64,000 nucleotides of DNA from Loripinus fragilis (Eukaryota > Mollusca > Bivalvia > Lucinida > Lucinidae), in the NCBI GenBank assembly GCA_964019695.1, contig OZ026525.1:84826279-84890278 (forward strand), in the 5' to 3' direction. A program made the translations under genes and the position numbers. Shown here piece by piece: positions 34,075 through 44,620 of the stretch. Within the stretch, counting starts at the first letter, position 1; the number at the start of each line of letters is the position of its first letter. The notes below the pieces were generated by a model. It did not search any database. It was not told the DNA's origin and saw only the letters and a program-made list of their open reading frames with translations.

Positions 34075-34647
34075 AAGCCGTGGCATGTGATTTCCAACAA
34101 TGTGGCATTTTGACAAATGTAGACTCAAACGAGCCTATGCAGCCTTCTTTGAAGCTTAGAAACTTCAAATGATGTTCGGTCAATGTTTGTTTGTTTGTTG
34201 CTTTACGTCCCAAGTCAACAGCTATGGTCATTGCGGGACGGTCAGTTCACCTAACAACACTTTTTCCTGGGCAGGCTTGAACAAGCGGTTAACCAGTAAT
34301 TCGTGCACATACTTTCGCTTGTAACTGACAACAACCCTTCTTGAATGAATCAGCGGAAGGGAGGAGAATGACCGTAGAAATCATTTCATGATCAATCTCC
34401 ACGAAAGTATGGGACCGGACCGGGATCGAACTCGCGACCCCTGGATCTGCAGTCAGACACGCATCTGTAGCCAGACACGTTACCGACTGCGCTACGCGGC
34501 CCGGCTGATGTTCGGTCAGTAGCTTAACAGTCATAGAATATTCAAGCGACTTGCAAAGGCTCTGATCAGACTGTGCGTATGCGCAGGCTGATCTGAGATT
34601 TTGCTGGTCGATCATACCACATTGTTGCAAAGCTCATGCTGCGGCTC
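34075..34647 (+). mobile_element. MITE family G split by a SINE
   Basis: Left half AGCCGTGGCATGTGATTTCC..., right half ...CATACCACATTGTTG...GCGGCTC. Between them sits the SINE at 34183-34505. ATAT flanks both outer ends. Confidence 0.75.
34183..34505 (-). mobile_element. tRNA-derived SINE (family 2) with 13-bp target duplication
   Basis: Minus-strand head GGGCCGCGTAGCGCAGTCGG (A box) and GAGTTCGATCCC (B box). The anticodon-side part is partly duplicated (TGTCTGGCTACAGATGCG then TGTCTGACTGCAGATCC). The target duplication TGATGTTCGGTCA lies at 34170-34182 and 34506-34518. It is a pseudo-tRNA head and not a tRNA gene. Confidence 0.85.
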
Positions 34648-35390
34648 ATATACATCAAACACCTGCTTTGCAAATATAGATATTCGCTCATGAACCTAAG
34701 TAACCCATAACATTACAATAAAACATATTTTACACTTTTTGATAGCAGTTGTCTATTCGATAAGTGAGCCATGTCGTGTGAAACTTTTGGCGCACAAAGA
34801 GAGCCCAGATCAGTTTTCATCAGCAACTCTATCTATCTCTTTCTCTCTAGCGTGTACTCGTTCACGCAATGGCATACTTGAGAAGGAAGGGCGCATGAGT
34901 GCGTGCACTTGTACATTGTATGGTTGTTGTCTGGTTGGTTTTTGTCTTATCTCGTCGCTCAACCAGGTTTCTTCATAACGAGACACATATAACATACATG
35001 TAAGTTATGATATCTGCACCAAGAGCCGTGCAATTGAATCCAGCATATAAATCTATCTGCGAATACAGATTGAAGCATACTGTATGAGCCAATTGCGTTT
35101 TCCATCAGATACACGCTTCCTGAGCGGTGACTGGAGCTCAAACTTAGGACTCACTTGATCTGGACTAGCATCACAGCTATGCAATCATATCGAGGAACAG
35201 CTTAATGTTCCCATGGAAATCAAACTGACACTATTGTGATCATACGTGACTTAACAGATCTAAGTCACTGGTGAAAACCATGTCGTTGCCATGAAATAGG
35301 GTACTGCTGGTCTATACAAGTGTACGAGTTTAAAAATCTGTTTCCTAACAAAAGTGTATAGACTAGTTACTGACTCCTCTGCTTATGTTT

Positions 35391-35690
35391 AGAGAATACT
35401 AGGTGAGTGTCTTTTGATATCAAGTTTACCGTGAAAGGCTTTGAGAACGCTTGTTGACATCGCGAGACTTGCCGAGCGATTCAACATGCGTTCTCAAAGC
35501 GAAGCCTAGTAAACTTGTTATCAAAAGACGCGAACCTGGTATTCTATTTATCAGCTTGCCCATTGTTTCACTCTTCAAACTAGCGATAATGAAGTAATTT
35601 TCGATTTTTGTGTTGATTCAGCGTCATTACATGTAGCGACGTCATTCAAAAATTGTAACGTCATCATGACCTGATAAAGGCACTTGCCGT
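35391..35690 (-). mobile_element. MITE with GACGTTGCACTTTTTGAATGACG end, inverted copy
   Basis: Starts AGAATACTAGGTGAGTGTC, has the GCTTTGAGAACGC hairpin and ends CATTCAAAAATTGTAACGTCATCATGACC. Complement of 5909-6182 and 6424-6708. Confidence 0.65.
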
Positions 35691-36089
35691 GAGACAGACA
35701 ACGTTTATCATGCAACGTGCACCAATGCAGTTAATATGAGAGGTAACTGATAAATGTAATTATATGGGCTTTGATCATCACAAGGCCAATAAAGGGACAA
35801 CAAACGTAACATATTAGCTCAAAGCTCCAAGTAGAGAAACAACTAATATGGACAAAGTTATCGTGTGTTTAACGGAAATGTAGCCAGTGGGACGGATGAT
35901 ATCGAAGGTACATGAGAGAGCCTTTCACAGAAAAAATAGAAAAGTAGCTCAAATAAAGGCATGGCTAAAACAGTATTCATAACAATTACTGAATAGAAAC
36001 GGACCATTGTTTGAAAGCTTGATTTCTCTGTGTTCAAGTCATTATATATGTACTTTTAAATGATAAAAACAAACCACTTCTGAACTTAC

Positions 36090-36203
36090 CTGACATGTTT
36101 ACAAAGATATTTCCAGTGTACAGCTCTTTACAAAAGATTTCACCAGGTGATCGTTCGGGAACAGTTGGAACTGTGGGAGGCGTTGTGCACAAAAGGTACG
36201 TAC
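36090..36203 (-). CDS. B4GALT-type stem-region exon, out of order
   Basis: The minus-strand frame reads YLLCTTPPTVPTVPERSPGE followed by IFCKELYTGNIFVNMS and then a strong donor (G then GTAAGT). The Cys-Pro-rich start and the GNIFVNMS segment resemble the lumenal stem just before the catalytic domain in the B4GALT family. Exit phase 1 fits the entry phase of the exon at 62998-63227 (shared codon gives Val, then SNIKDNV). It contains an N-glycosylation sequon (NMS). However, it lies 0.5 kb downstream of the third catalytic exon on the same strand, so it cannot be spliced before the exon at 62998-63227 in a simple transcript. It may open a second tandem gene whose other exons are beyond the window. 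The 5' border is uncertain because the acceptor is weak. Confidence 0.6.
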
Positions 36204-36289
36204 CTACTACTTTAAGGGGAATGTCCCTCGCTTCTAAAAGGCAGGGACAATCAGGACTTTAGTTAAGAGTGGGTAGCGAAAATTTAATT

Positions 36290-36435
36290 TCTTATTTCTA
36301 AACCCAAACATATGTTGTGGGTACTCAAAAGAACCGTCTCATCGAGACGGTTCTTTTGAACACCCAAACATATGTTGAATCTGATGGGTAAGAAAATATT
36401 TACATTTTTACGCTGAGCATTTTTGTTTGTCTAAA
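36290..36435. mobile_element. Hairpin element of the CATATGTTGTGGGTACTC family
   Basis: AACATATGTTGTGGGTACTC, AAAAGAACCGTCTC and its complement, then AACATATGTTG and GGGTAAGAAAATATTTAC. Copies at about 12935-13080, 46300-46440 and 48055-48145. Confidence 0.65.
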
Positions 36436-36544
36436 CCTGTGGACAATATATATTGGTAAGATAACAATTTCAAGATTACGCTCAAAAAGTTTATATTTAG
36501 GATTTCTGTATTCGTATATTTTCTCGGTTGAGATTGTAATTTTT

Positions 36545-36706
36545 GTGTGCGATGCTTTATGTCCCAGATATCAAAGTTTCAGTCATGTCAGGATGTTTTG
36601 ATGTCTTCTGGGTTGAACACGTACTTAGCTGAGGATAAAGTGTCTTGCCCAAGGTGAATACACAGTGCCTCTGGAGAGTCTCGAACCAGATTCTTGTGAT
36701 GGGACC
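36545..36706 (-). mobile_element. SINE family 1 body, degraded
   Basis: Minus strand: GGTTCGAGACTCTCC (B box remnant), TTGGGCAAGACACTTTATCC, CTAAGTACGTGTTCAACCC and GGACATAAAGC. No A box. Confidence 0.55.
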
Positions 36707-36716
36707 CATACATTAC

Positions 36717-36839
36717 CTGATCTCCAAGTCATCATCTTCTCCACCCCAGCCAAAGTAAAGGTTGCTGAATCCGTTCATTTTCATGTATGTAGCCTCCTTC
36801 ATAGCGACCACTCCGCCAACGTAAGTCGAGTATGGTAAA
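36717..36839 (-). CDS. B4GALT: Beta-1,4-galactosyltransferase family, catalytic exon 3 (GWGGEDDD exon)
   Basis: An exon of 123 nt between a TTTTAG acceptor and a GTAATG donor. The translation includes LPYSTYVGGVVAM and NGFSNLYFGWGGEDDDLEI. GWGGEDDD is the hallmark of the B4GALT catalytic domain, contributing acceptor binding and the catalytic acid. The enzymes are Golgi type II membrane proteins that transfer galactose (or GalNAc in some invertebrate members) from a UDP-sugar to terminal GlcNAc. The Tyr before V-G-G aligns with the residue that favours UDP-Gal in vertebrate B4GALT1. Entry (one base) and exit (two bases) phases fit the exon at 49510-49697. A SINE remnant lies 10 bases past the donor. 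Following exons encoding the C-terminal part were not found. Confidence 0.93.
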
Positions 36840-36865
36840 CTAAAACAATAGGTGAGCAAGAATAC

Positions 36866-37075
36866 AAAATAAGGTACAATAAAATATGTGTGAAACGGCC
36901 ACTCTCAAAAAGACAGAAAAAAAGACAAAAACTATCGCTTAATGCAGGTCAAAAGTATTGCAGAATGCTCCAAGGGGAGCATTCTGCAAATACCTTTGAC
37001 CTTCATTAAGCTGCTATTTGTCATTAATAACTTTGTTTTATCTATTTTTGAGTGGCTTTTTACACTGTATACGTC
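36866..37075 (+). mobile_element. MITE with ACARTAAAACCTGTG-like end, copy 3
   Basis: Begins GGTACAATAAAATATGTGTG, carries AATGCAGGTCAAAAG and the GCAGAATGCTCC hairpin, and ends TTTTTGAGTGGCTTTTTACACTG. It starts 27 bases upstream of the B4GALT exon acceptor at 36839. Confidence 0.65.
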
Positions 37076-38349
37076 GGCATGTACGTATAGTGAAGAGCCA
37101 AATCAGTTTGAACATCCACACAGTCTGAGCAGAGTCTTAGTTTTCCGTCTCAGTAACTGTTGGACCGGCATGTCATAGAGCGCATATTGAATACTATGAT
37201 CAGACTGCGTGGATGCGCAGAATGATCTGTGTTATCCATGGGCGCACATGCCAGCTTGTACCTTTTGCTGGACACCTGATCAAATATATATTTCCGAAGC
37301 TTTGCAAAGAGTAGGCATTATCAAGAAATGATGGTAAGCATCTCGCCGCGAGAAAACCTGATCTTATTGCATGCTAACAGCAAAGACAAAGACCAGCCAT
37401 TCGGGTCCACGCAGCCTGAGCAGCGCCTTAGCTGTTTGCTTTTTTCAAAGTACAATAGTAAAACTTGCAACATTCAAAAAATTTAAGATTCTAAAAAGAA
37501 AGAAAAAAATAACAACACAAAAACACAAACATAACAGCTTTATTGGTTTTAGAACATACGAACGTTGTATAGGAGGCGTAACGTCAACTTTCCTTAAAAG
37601 CCCAAGCTTGTAGCGCAAACTTATATTTGTGTATTATTAAGCTATCGGGTCACTGTATGGGTGGCACCTAATGAATAAAATGTAGGACTGGTCTATCTTT
37701 TAGACACAAGTTAAAGTTGAAATGAAGCGTCTGTTATCCAGTCTCTGAGCATCCCAGTAACACAACTGGTTAACAAGGCCAATACAGAGCCCGTTTAAAT
37801 ACAATAACACGTCGAGGTGCCCATACGAATTAGCATTAGAGACCTCACTAAGAGTCTTGGCGACGTTACGGTGTGTGTTGGTGGTCATGTGAAAGATCTG
37901 TTGTCGTTGATTGTTTTTGTTTTTTGCGCGCGCGAGGATCGATATTCTGTATAGACAAAAGAAACGAAATGGTCAGATTTCACAAAAGAAGGTCAGGTAT
38001 TTGATTTTAAGATGGTTAAAGGCAAACTATGCAAAATGCGACCATTTACGATAATTTAATAAGTTATCACACATTTTCGCAGATTTAAGGATAAATGGGA
38101 CCAACTCTTAAAGCCTAACTGTAAATGACAATAAATCATCTTATCCACAACAGATAGAAATCGAATTACTCAGAGTTGAATGAAACTACTGTTTACTTTT
38201 ACTCTTTTCTGAATGTGAGATGTAAAGGTTACAGCCAGATTGAATGACGGTGCCTTTACGGACCTCTACTTGAGTGTATTGGATGATTTGCGACAATGTG
38301 ATATGTTTCTGTTACGAATAATGCTTTTAAAAAAACTTTTTGTGGCTTT
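37076..38349. other. No gene seen (B4GALT intron)
   Basis: AT-rich intronic sequence. Short frames at 37371-37613 and 37700-37888 show no motif. Confidence 0.5.
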
Positions 38350-38519
38350 TCCATGGGTAGAAACCAGTACTGGGCCGGGAGGGTTTATGATTTGTGTGTT
38401 TATTATATGACGGGAACTCCCGAAGGCTCAACCGAAAGTGTTTTTATGGAGAAGCCAGGAATCGAACTTGCGACCCCTGGTTTACAAGGCATAGCGCTTA
38501 TCCACTACACCATGGGGCT
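38350..38519 (-). mobile_element. tRNA-derived SINE (family 3)
   Basis: Minus-strand head GCCCCATGGTGTAGTGGATAAG (A box) and GTTCGATTCCTGG (B box), then GAGCCTTCGGGAGTTCC and CCGGCCCAGTACTGG. A longer copy is at 40846-41069. Confidence 0.75.
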
Positions 38520-38923
38520 TTTATTGATAATATGTTCATGCAATATGAAGGCCGCCAGAAGTGCTTATGTACCTTTTAGTTATATCTGTGATTATGGTTT
38601 AATTTGCTGATCAAACATGAGCAGCTGAATAGCTACATTAACACGCAAGCAGTAATTAGTATACACAGTTCTAGCATTTTCATGGGGTGGGGGTACTCTC
38701 TTTTTTTCTTGATATGTAGGCTTGGACCCAGCATTAACTGTTTACCAAAAAAGATCAGATATATCAGGCATACCCCAAAAACATAAGAAATTTTAGCGAC
38801 CAAAACAGTATTCCCATTCTGTAATAACGCGAAAGCAAACGAACATCTTTGCCTCGCGTATTACTCTTGGTACAGAGACAACCTGCCAAAGGCCTTCTTC
38901 CGCTCATTTTGAGAGATAAGATA

Positions 38924-39218
38924 GCATGACCAAACGGCACATAAATATACACGCTGATCTGAGTGTCTCCACTGTTTGAGAATCAGGGTAGAATGCACAA
39001 ACAGTGGGGACTGAGCAGCCTATACATCTGTAATGGGTGATCAATGAAATGCTTAGCAGATAATTTTGGGAAAAAATCTAACAAAAATGCTGCTAATAAA
39101 ATCCATTTGTCCAATGTGAACGCATCAGTGGCGAGAGACTCCTAAACGAAATGCAGCAAAATGCTTCATAATGTGTACATTTCAGGATGTGAAATCAAAA
39201 CAAGAACAGCTGGGTAAG
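38924..39218 (+). repeat. Dispersed duplication D, copy 1
   Basis: GCATGACCAAACGGCACAT, GTCTCCACTGTTTGAGAATC, AGGGTAGAATGCACAAACAG and CCTAAACGAAATGCAGC occur in the same order at 39663-39970. Confidence 0.85.
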
Positions 39219-39662
39219 GACTAAATAGGTTATACAATTTTTTGAGTTATTTATAGAATATACACACGTACACTTCGCTCCCATGTATATACTCCATTAC
39301 CAACACAAAACATTGAATATCCTATACTTATCCCATGACCCGCCCACTTCCTTTTGTTTTCAGCAAATCAGGTGCATGAAACGGACCATATTCAGCGTGG
39401 CATATTTTCCATAACCCAAACGTTTGTGAGACTCATTCCGATATCTTGATGAGAGGAAATTACAGTCCAAAATGTTGATTTTACCAAATTTAATATTATT
39501 TTCAGAACCCTAAATAAAACTTTGATAAGATGATTTAAATTTCATATGTTAGCTGTTTCACTGAAGAGAAGCTACTGTAGAAAACACTGCCCAGGCTGCA
39601 CATGTACATTGAAGCCTGGTCAGAAATTACACTGCTTGTCCTGATATGCTTTTTGATAAAGA

Positions 39663-39970
39663 CAGCATGACCAAACGGCACATGAATATACATACTGATC
39701 TGAGTGTATCCACTGTTTGAGAATCAGGGTAGAATGCACAAACAGAGGGGACTGATCAGCCTGTACATCTGTAACGTGTGGTCTATGAAATGCTTCCTAG
39801 ATAATTTTGGAAGAAATCTAACAAAAATACTGGAAATAAAATCCATTTGTCCCATATGAAGGCATCCATGGCTAAAAAAGAAATGAGAGCATCCTAAACG
39901 AAATGCAGCAAAATGCTACAGAATGTGTACATTTCAGGATGTAAATCCAACACAGGAAACAGCTGGGTAA
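39663..39970 (+). repeat. Dispersed duplication D, copy 2
   Basis: Direct repeat of 38924-39218 about 740 bp downstream, about 85-90% alike by eye with short indels. Confidence 0.85.
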
Positions 39971-40830
39971 ATATCCAACAAGTATCATTCATAAAATTTG
40001 TAGTGCATAACTTTTTATTGGAGATAGGGTCCGATTTTGTTTTTTCTGTTTTTTTTTTTTATTTCACTTTTGTTTGCATATTTTAAATTTTCTTCTTATA
40101 TGTTCTGGGTATGCGAGCAACGAAAAACGTTTTGGTGAGACTACAAGTATGCACTGGCTTATTCGAGCATTCGTTGATCGCCTGAAATGGTATGCATTAT
40201 AAAACAATTAAAATTGGTATTTGACTGGAGAGAAGCATGTCTCCTGATTGGCCCATTTTGCCTTTATAAACCTCTATGTCTACCTGAAAACATGTCTTAA
40301 CTGGCCTAAAAGTTAATATTGCATGAAAACCAGCTCAAACTAGTTTCCAGAAGTTAATATTTTTGACACTTTTCTAATATCACCCTCTGGAGAGCTAAAA
40401 AATAGCATGATGAATGCTGCATGAAATTGACATGATTTGCTGTTTCAATTCCCAGTAGGTAAATTAAAGGCTTTCATGAATCTTAACAACTGTTTTGTTT
40501 TCTTTTGTTTGTTTATCTTTGTTTGAATAAACAAATTGTAAAAATAAAAAGTTTTATGATTAAATTTTACATTCGAAACTCATAACATAGATATGTTTAC
40601 ATTTCGAAATGCAAAATACTATATTAAAATAATAACAGTTATTAAAACGTGTAAGTATGTCCTTCGGTTGAAGATTGAACAGGACTTCAACAGCAAAATA
40701 GATAGTAGAAAATTTTCATCCTTAGTTGAAAATTCATATAACAGAACAGTTATTGACTTCAATTTCGGTAGACTAAGGATTTAACTACCCTTAAAGTGAT
40801 ATGCACTTCGGCCTAACGGCCTCAGTGAAT
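39971..40830. other. No gene seen
   Basis: AT-rich intronic sequence with T- and A-rich runs. A 63-codon frame at 40593-40784 has no recognisable motif. Confidence 0.5.
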
Positions 40831-40845
40831 GTGTGTTTGTGGCCG

Positions 40846-41069
40846 TGTTCCTTGGCTGTACCAGTACTGGCCGGGTGGGTTTATGATTTTTGTGGTTCTA
40901 TGTCCAGGAACTCCCGAAGGCTCAACCGGCAGTGGTTCTGGTTTTAAAGCGTCTCAGAACACGGGGCAACGGCTTAAAGTTTCATCCGATAGACTGGGAG
41001 AAGCCGGGAATCGAACCTGCGACCCTGGTTTACAAGACATGGGTTTATCCCCTACACCACGGCGGCTTC
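40846..41069 (-). mobile_element. tRNA-derived SINE (family 3), longer copy
   Basis: Minus-strand head GCCGCCGTGGTGTAGGGGATAA and GGTTCGATTCCCGG, then a body with GAGCCTTCGGGAGTTCC and CCCGGCCAGTACTGG. It lies 450 bp upstream of the THAP start codon. Confidence 0.75.
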
Positions 41070-41359
41070 TAGTGAATGTTCATTTTTAGGGTACTAGATA
41101 AATCCTCATGTCTACCTCATTGAATTAAAGGAAAACGAAATACTGGAAGAAACGTATGCTTTATCTGTTCAAAATATGTCACGCAACATAAATTTGGTGA
41201 AAACAAGAAATATGTGCACGATTGAATAGGATTTCTGTCCGTTTTAATATGTCAAATAGCGATTTTTCATTCGCTTCAGAGTGCCGCCATTGATTTTGGC
41301 TTGGTTCCCGTTTTAACAAGCGATATATAGACGTAGCGCGGAAGCCAGCATCCCGGATG

Positions 41360-41367
41360 TGACGTCA
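41360..41367 (+). promoter_or_regulatory. CRE-type palindrome upstream of the THAP gene
   Basis: TGACGTCA lies about 160 bp upstream of the THAP start codon, in the least AT-rich stretch nearby (AGCGCGGAAGCCAGC... to CACCGCGTGCGCC). It may belong to the THAP promoter. MITE family C in this window also carries TGACGTCA, so chance or repeat origin is possible, though no MITE was recognised here. Confidence 0.4.
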
Positions 41368-41525
41368 CTTACTCAATTTCTTGTTTATTGCTCACCGCGT
41401 GCGCCATGTTGTTTATGTGATTTTATCAGAGATTTATATCGGAATTTACCCGTAATCTTTCTATTATTTGTGAAAAGTTTTGTCTTCTTAAAATTTCTAG
41501 TGAAGGATAAAGGTCGACTGAAAAT

Positions 41526-41630
41526 ATGCCGCAGTGTCAGGCCATTAATTGTTCCAATAGACAACACAGAGGAGGGAAGAGTTTTTTCCAGATACCGGAC
41601 CTGAGGAAGTCAAAGTTTCATCGCGCGTTA
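41526..41630 (+). CDS. THAP-domain protein, 5' part of exon 1 (interrupted by a transposon)
   Basis: Starts at ATG 41526, with an in-frame stop 18 bases upstream (41508-41510). Thirty-five codons follow: MPQCQAINCSN gives the first pair of zinc ligands (C4, C9, spacing C-x4-C). FFQIPD matches the conserved F..P position of the THAP fold. The frame ends at Leu (TTA 41628-41630), and the very next codon, TAG, belongs to the inserted element. THAP domains are C2CH zinc-binding, DNA-binding modules acting in the nucleus. The gene lies on the opposite strand within a B4GALT intron. On this haplotype the protein would stop after about 35 residues unless the insertion is spliced out. No good donor was seen before the insertion. 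Confidence 0.8.
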
Positions 41631-42110
41631 TAGTGGAGCAGGAAATGTCTGGTTTTTTTGAGACGATCATGCACTTCCGGATACAAGCATGAGACTTTCA
41701 GATTATGTTCTTCAAACCTTTCTCGTAAATATTTTCTCGTTAGCCAACGCAATGTTTTTCCTTTTTCAAGATGGCTAACGGAAATTTCAAGATGGCTGTC
41801 AAATTCATATGTTAAGCAGAGCGGAAAGTGACAAAAAGAAGGCACATGCAGATATAAGCATGAAAGTTGGTGAAAGGGTTCATGAGCATGAGTAATTTGA
41901 ATATTTATCCTTAGCCAATCAAAATTGGTCTATTTTCAAGATGGCGGTACTAAAATCCAAGCTGGCCGCCTTAAAAACGTCGGATCAGAAAATGAAGATT
42001 TTTATATAATACAAAATCAATTAAAAGACATCTAAAATGGTATAATTGGATGAAATATATCATAAAATGATATTGGTTACTTTGAATTAGCCCTACTGAT
42101 TATTAAAGAA
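41631..42110 (+). repeat. Left inverted arm of the 4-kb element
   Basis: Pairs with the complement of 45300-45604 with many substitutions. Contains an internal repetition: TTCAAGATGGC-type motifs occur near 41766, 41787 and 41937, which the right arm has fewer of. Confidence 0.75.
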
Positions 42111-42819
42111 TTAGTTTGAAAAGAGACGGTAATGGAGGGGGGGGGGGGGGTAAGTAAAACTGACTAAAATGCGAGCTTGTCGTCAAACAATGGGAAAAAT
42201 GCAAATAGATGTCATTTGCTTGTTTGCTCTATAATCACATTATAATCTATGAATTATTTAAGTACTAGAGAAGCAATAAACAGGAACTGGTGCAATCAAA
42301 AGCCACATATCGCCCTTAAAAAACCAAATTGATAATAATTAAAAAATAAAATTAGACCAAAATACTATGAGAACAAATGGCCAATCGAGGGGGTAGCTAT
42401 TTCTCAAAAGGTGGCCACTCAGCAACCCAAACAGAACTTAAAGTATAATGAACAAACATAAGGGGAATCATCACCAAAACTCTGACACCAAAACAAATGC
42501 CTATGATAATTAATGAAGGCAGATGAAATAAACCGGGGATTTTTAAGGAAATGTGAATAAATTGAATAAAATTAGATCTTTGTCGAACTACTATTTTTTC
42601 AAATGAAATAATACTGGAAATACAATGCATATTGCTTGGTACAATGTAATAAAAGGGGCAAATATCAGGAATGGATACAATCAAGTACCACACCTTACCC
42701 AGGCTACCACATAAAAAAGTGACAAATACACAATTTAACATCACAAACCAGAGCCAAGTGGTCAGCCCTTTCCCATCTGGTGACCATAAGGCAGCAATGA
42801 ACAGACCCTGCTATAAGTA

Positions 42820-42915
42820 GCACTTCCAGTTACTTCCCCCTTGTTGACTAGTCACAATAGCTCAAGTGGTAGAGCGTCCGTTTCCAGAGCTGGAGGTCAC
42901 AGGTTGAAAAAAAAA
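42820..42915 (+). repeat. tRNA-like unit inside the 4-kb element
   Basis: AATAGCTCAAGTGGTAGAGCG resembles an A box and CACAGGTTGAAA a weak B box, followed by an A-run. The segment TATAAGTAGCACTTCCAGTTACTTCCCCCTTGTTGAC precedes it. An inverted homologue is at 43395-43545. It looks like a SINE head and not a functional tRNA gene. Confidence 0.55.
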
Positions 42916-43394
42916 CAGTCATGTCACACTAAAATGGTTCAAAAAGGAACCAATTGCTACATTGCTTGGTTCTGAGCACAATAAGACATGCGATGGATTT
43001 TCCTATCCCATTCACTACTAACACAACTAACATTTTGAAATAACTACTTTACTAAAAACAATAACAAAAATTTGCTTCCCAGTACTTGGTTCATCGAATC
43101 CCATCTTGTGTCTCCATTGGTGGTTGAGATGTATCAATATATAGAAAGATTTAATTTTTTGAATGCTGAACTATGAAGCTCCAGTTGCATAGGGTGGTTA
43201 CCTTACTATCGTGGCGCTATGATTATGATCAATATTATACTATAGGGTTTAACTCCTTTTGAAATAAGGATGAACAAACTTCTCTTTTTTCATAAATGGT
43301 GATCTCATTTGATTCATATTTTGAGGACCCTCTGCATATTCCATACTGGTGAAGGGCGTGTATTGAAGTTTTCCGGCAAACGGCAGCAGCCCAA

Positions 43395-43545
43395 CCTACC
43401 TACCTACATACCTACCTACCTACCTTAACCTGGGTTTTCAACCTACGACCTCCAGTTCTGGAAGGGGATGCCCTACAGCTTGAGCTATCTTTACAAGTCA
43501 ACAAGGGGGGCTAATTATGGGAAGTACTTTTTATAGTAGGGACTC
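43395..43545 (-). repeat. Inverted tRNA-like unit inside the 4-kb element, with (CCTA)n
   Basis: Minus strand: TATAAAAAGTACTTCCC, CCCCCCTTGTTGACTTG, ATAGCTCAAGCTGTAGGGC, CTGGAGGTCGTAGGTTGAAAAC. It ends in a TAGG-type microsatellite (43396-43424). Confidence 0.6.
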
Positions 43546-43740
43546 CCGCCATGAAGATTGTTCCGCCACCACAAGAGGAGTGTGTGAATGTAAAGCCAGC
43601 ATAAAGCCAGTCAAATATACTTTAAAGAACCCACTGCACTGGCAATCAAAGTATTCTTCCCTTGAAACCTGTCTCTGTCTGAACAAGAAAATTTCAGTAC
43701 CTTGAATATGTCATTGTCACATATCATCTAGACGATTGTG

Positions 43741-43983
43741 TTATACATGTAGTAAGAAGGGCTGCATACTATGGCTCAAAACATTGAGCACTGCATTTTG
43801 TAGGGAGCAAAGCAGATATGCCTGGCTATAACAGCCAGGCATATCTGCTTTGCTCCCTACAAATTGACCAGACGCATGTATAGCACCATCTGAGACTGAA
43901 AAGTCATTTATTATTGCCTCTAGTGTCACAAAGACATGGCTTGCACACAGAGTGGCATCAGCCTTTCCTGGTATATTTATCAA
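43741..43983 (-). CDS. Unexplained ORF inside the 4-kb element
   Basis: About 80 codons on the minus strand. The upstream half (INIPGKADATLCASHVFVTL, then EAIINDFSVSDGAIHASGQF) has the composition of a real folded protein and stays open further upstream. The downstream half runs into a long hairpin (43796-43863), so the true reading may end there. No family is recognised and no transposase motif is visible. It may be a host gene fragment captured by the element, or a remnant of the element's own protein. Confidence 0.3.
   Translation of the reverse strand: MINIPGKADATLCASHVFVTLEAIINDFSVSDGAIHASGQFVGSKADMPGCYSQAYLLCSLQNAVLNVLSHSMQPFLLHV
43796..43863. repeat. Near-perfect hairpin with arms of about 30 bp
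   Basis: TTGTAGGGAGCAAAGCAGAT, then ATGCCTGGCT, a short loop (ATAAC) and the exact complement. Located in the middle of the 4-kb element. Confidence 0.9.
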
Positions 43984-44364
43984 ACTTTGCAGTGTACATG
44001 TTAGCAGTATCAGCGCGATATTACTATTGACTTAGAAACAGGTAGAGTCCATGCTCGATAAGAGTAGAGTGACGTAGTTGGTCACATTATGGTACTTTAT
44101 TCACCTCATTGGACAAATTTAGGGTTTTCTTTCATACTTCTAACTGTAAATCTGTTTCGTCACCCTACTCATATTGAGCACAACTATAGTGGACAAGCAA
44201 AGAAGGAGCAAATCCATCCACAGCGTATGTTTTGGAGTCAAATATTGACTAATGAGCTCCTTATAATTATGCTTTAAAGTTCTTTTCTATTCCTATCGCA
44301 ATCATATAATATTACTTGTATCGTCATTATTATCATTTTTCATTATCTCAATTAATGGTAGGCC

Positions 44365-44620
44365 TTGTTGTTGACTTTTTGTTTATTATTACTTCCATTG
44401 TGGGAGTCTGTACTTTTTCTATGTTGTACGTTACTTTATGTCCATTATAGTATTGCAATCATCTTGATGGGGAAGAGAGAGCTGGTTGCTTTGCTTAATT
44501 TGTCTTCCTGGTGTCTCGTGATAGTTGAGTGGCTCTTCCTCGCGGTGCCATGGGGTTGTCTGCGGTTTGTGATTGTGGTATTTCCTGATCATACTCACTT
44601 ACTTTTTCTAAATGAATACA
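44365..44620 (+). repeat. Dispersed repeat R, copy inside the 4-kb element
   Basis: Near-identical order to 33690-33945, including CATTGTGGGAGTCTGTA, GGAAGAGAGAGCTGGTTGC, CTCTTCCTCGCGGTGCC and TTTCCTGATCATACTCACTT. Confidence 0.75.

Noticed and set aside
35150..35230. Possible B4GALT exon ending at a GTGAGT donor near 35153
   Set aside because: The minus-strand frames upstream of that donor contain stops and show no GRY/H..RDKGN-type motif expected of the missing catalytic exon.
42850..42910. tRNA gene candidate
   Set aside because: Only A-box-like and weak B-box-like motifs; the 3' half is replaced by an A-run and no acceptor stem is possible.
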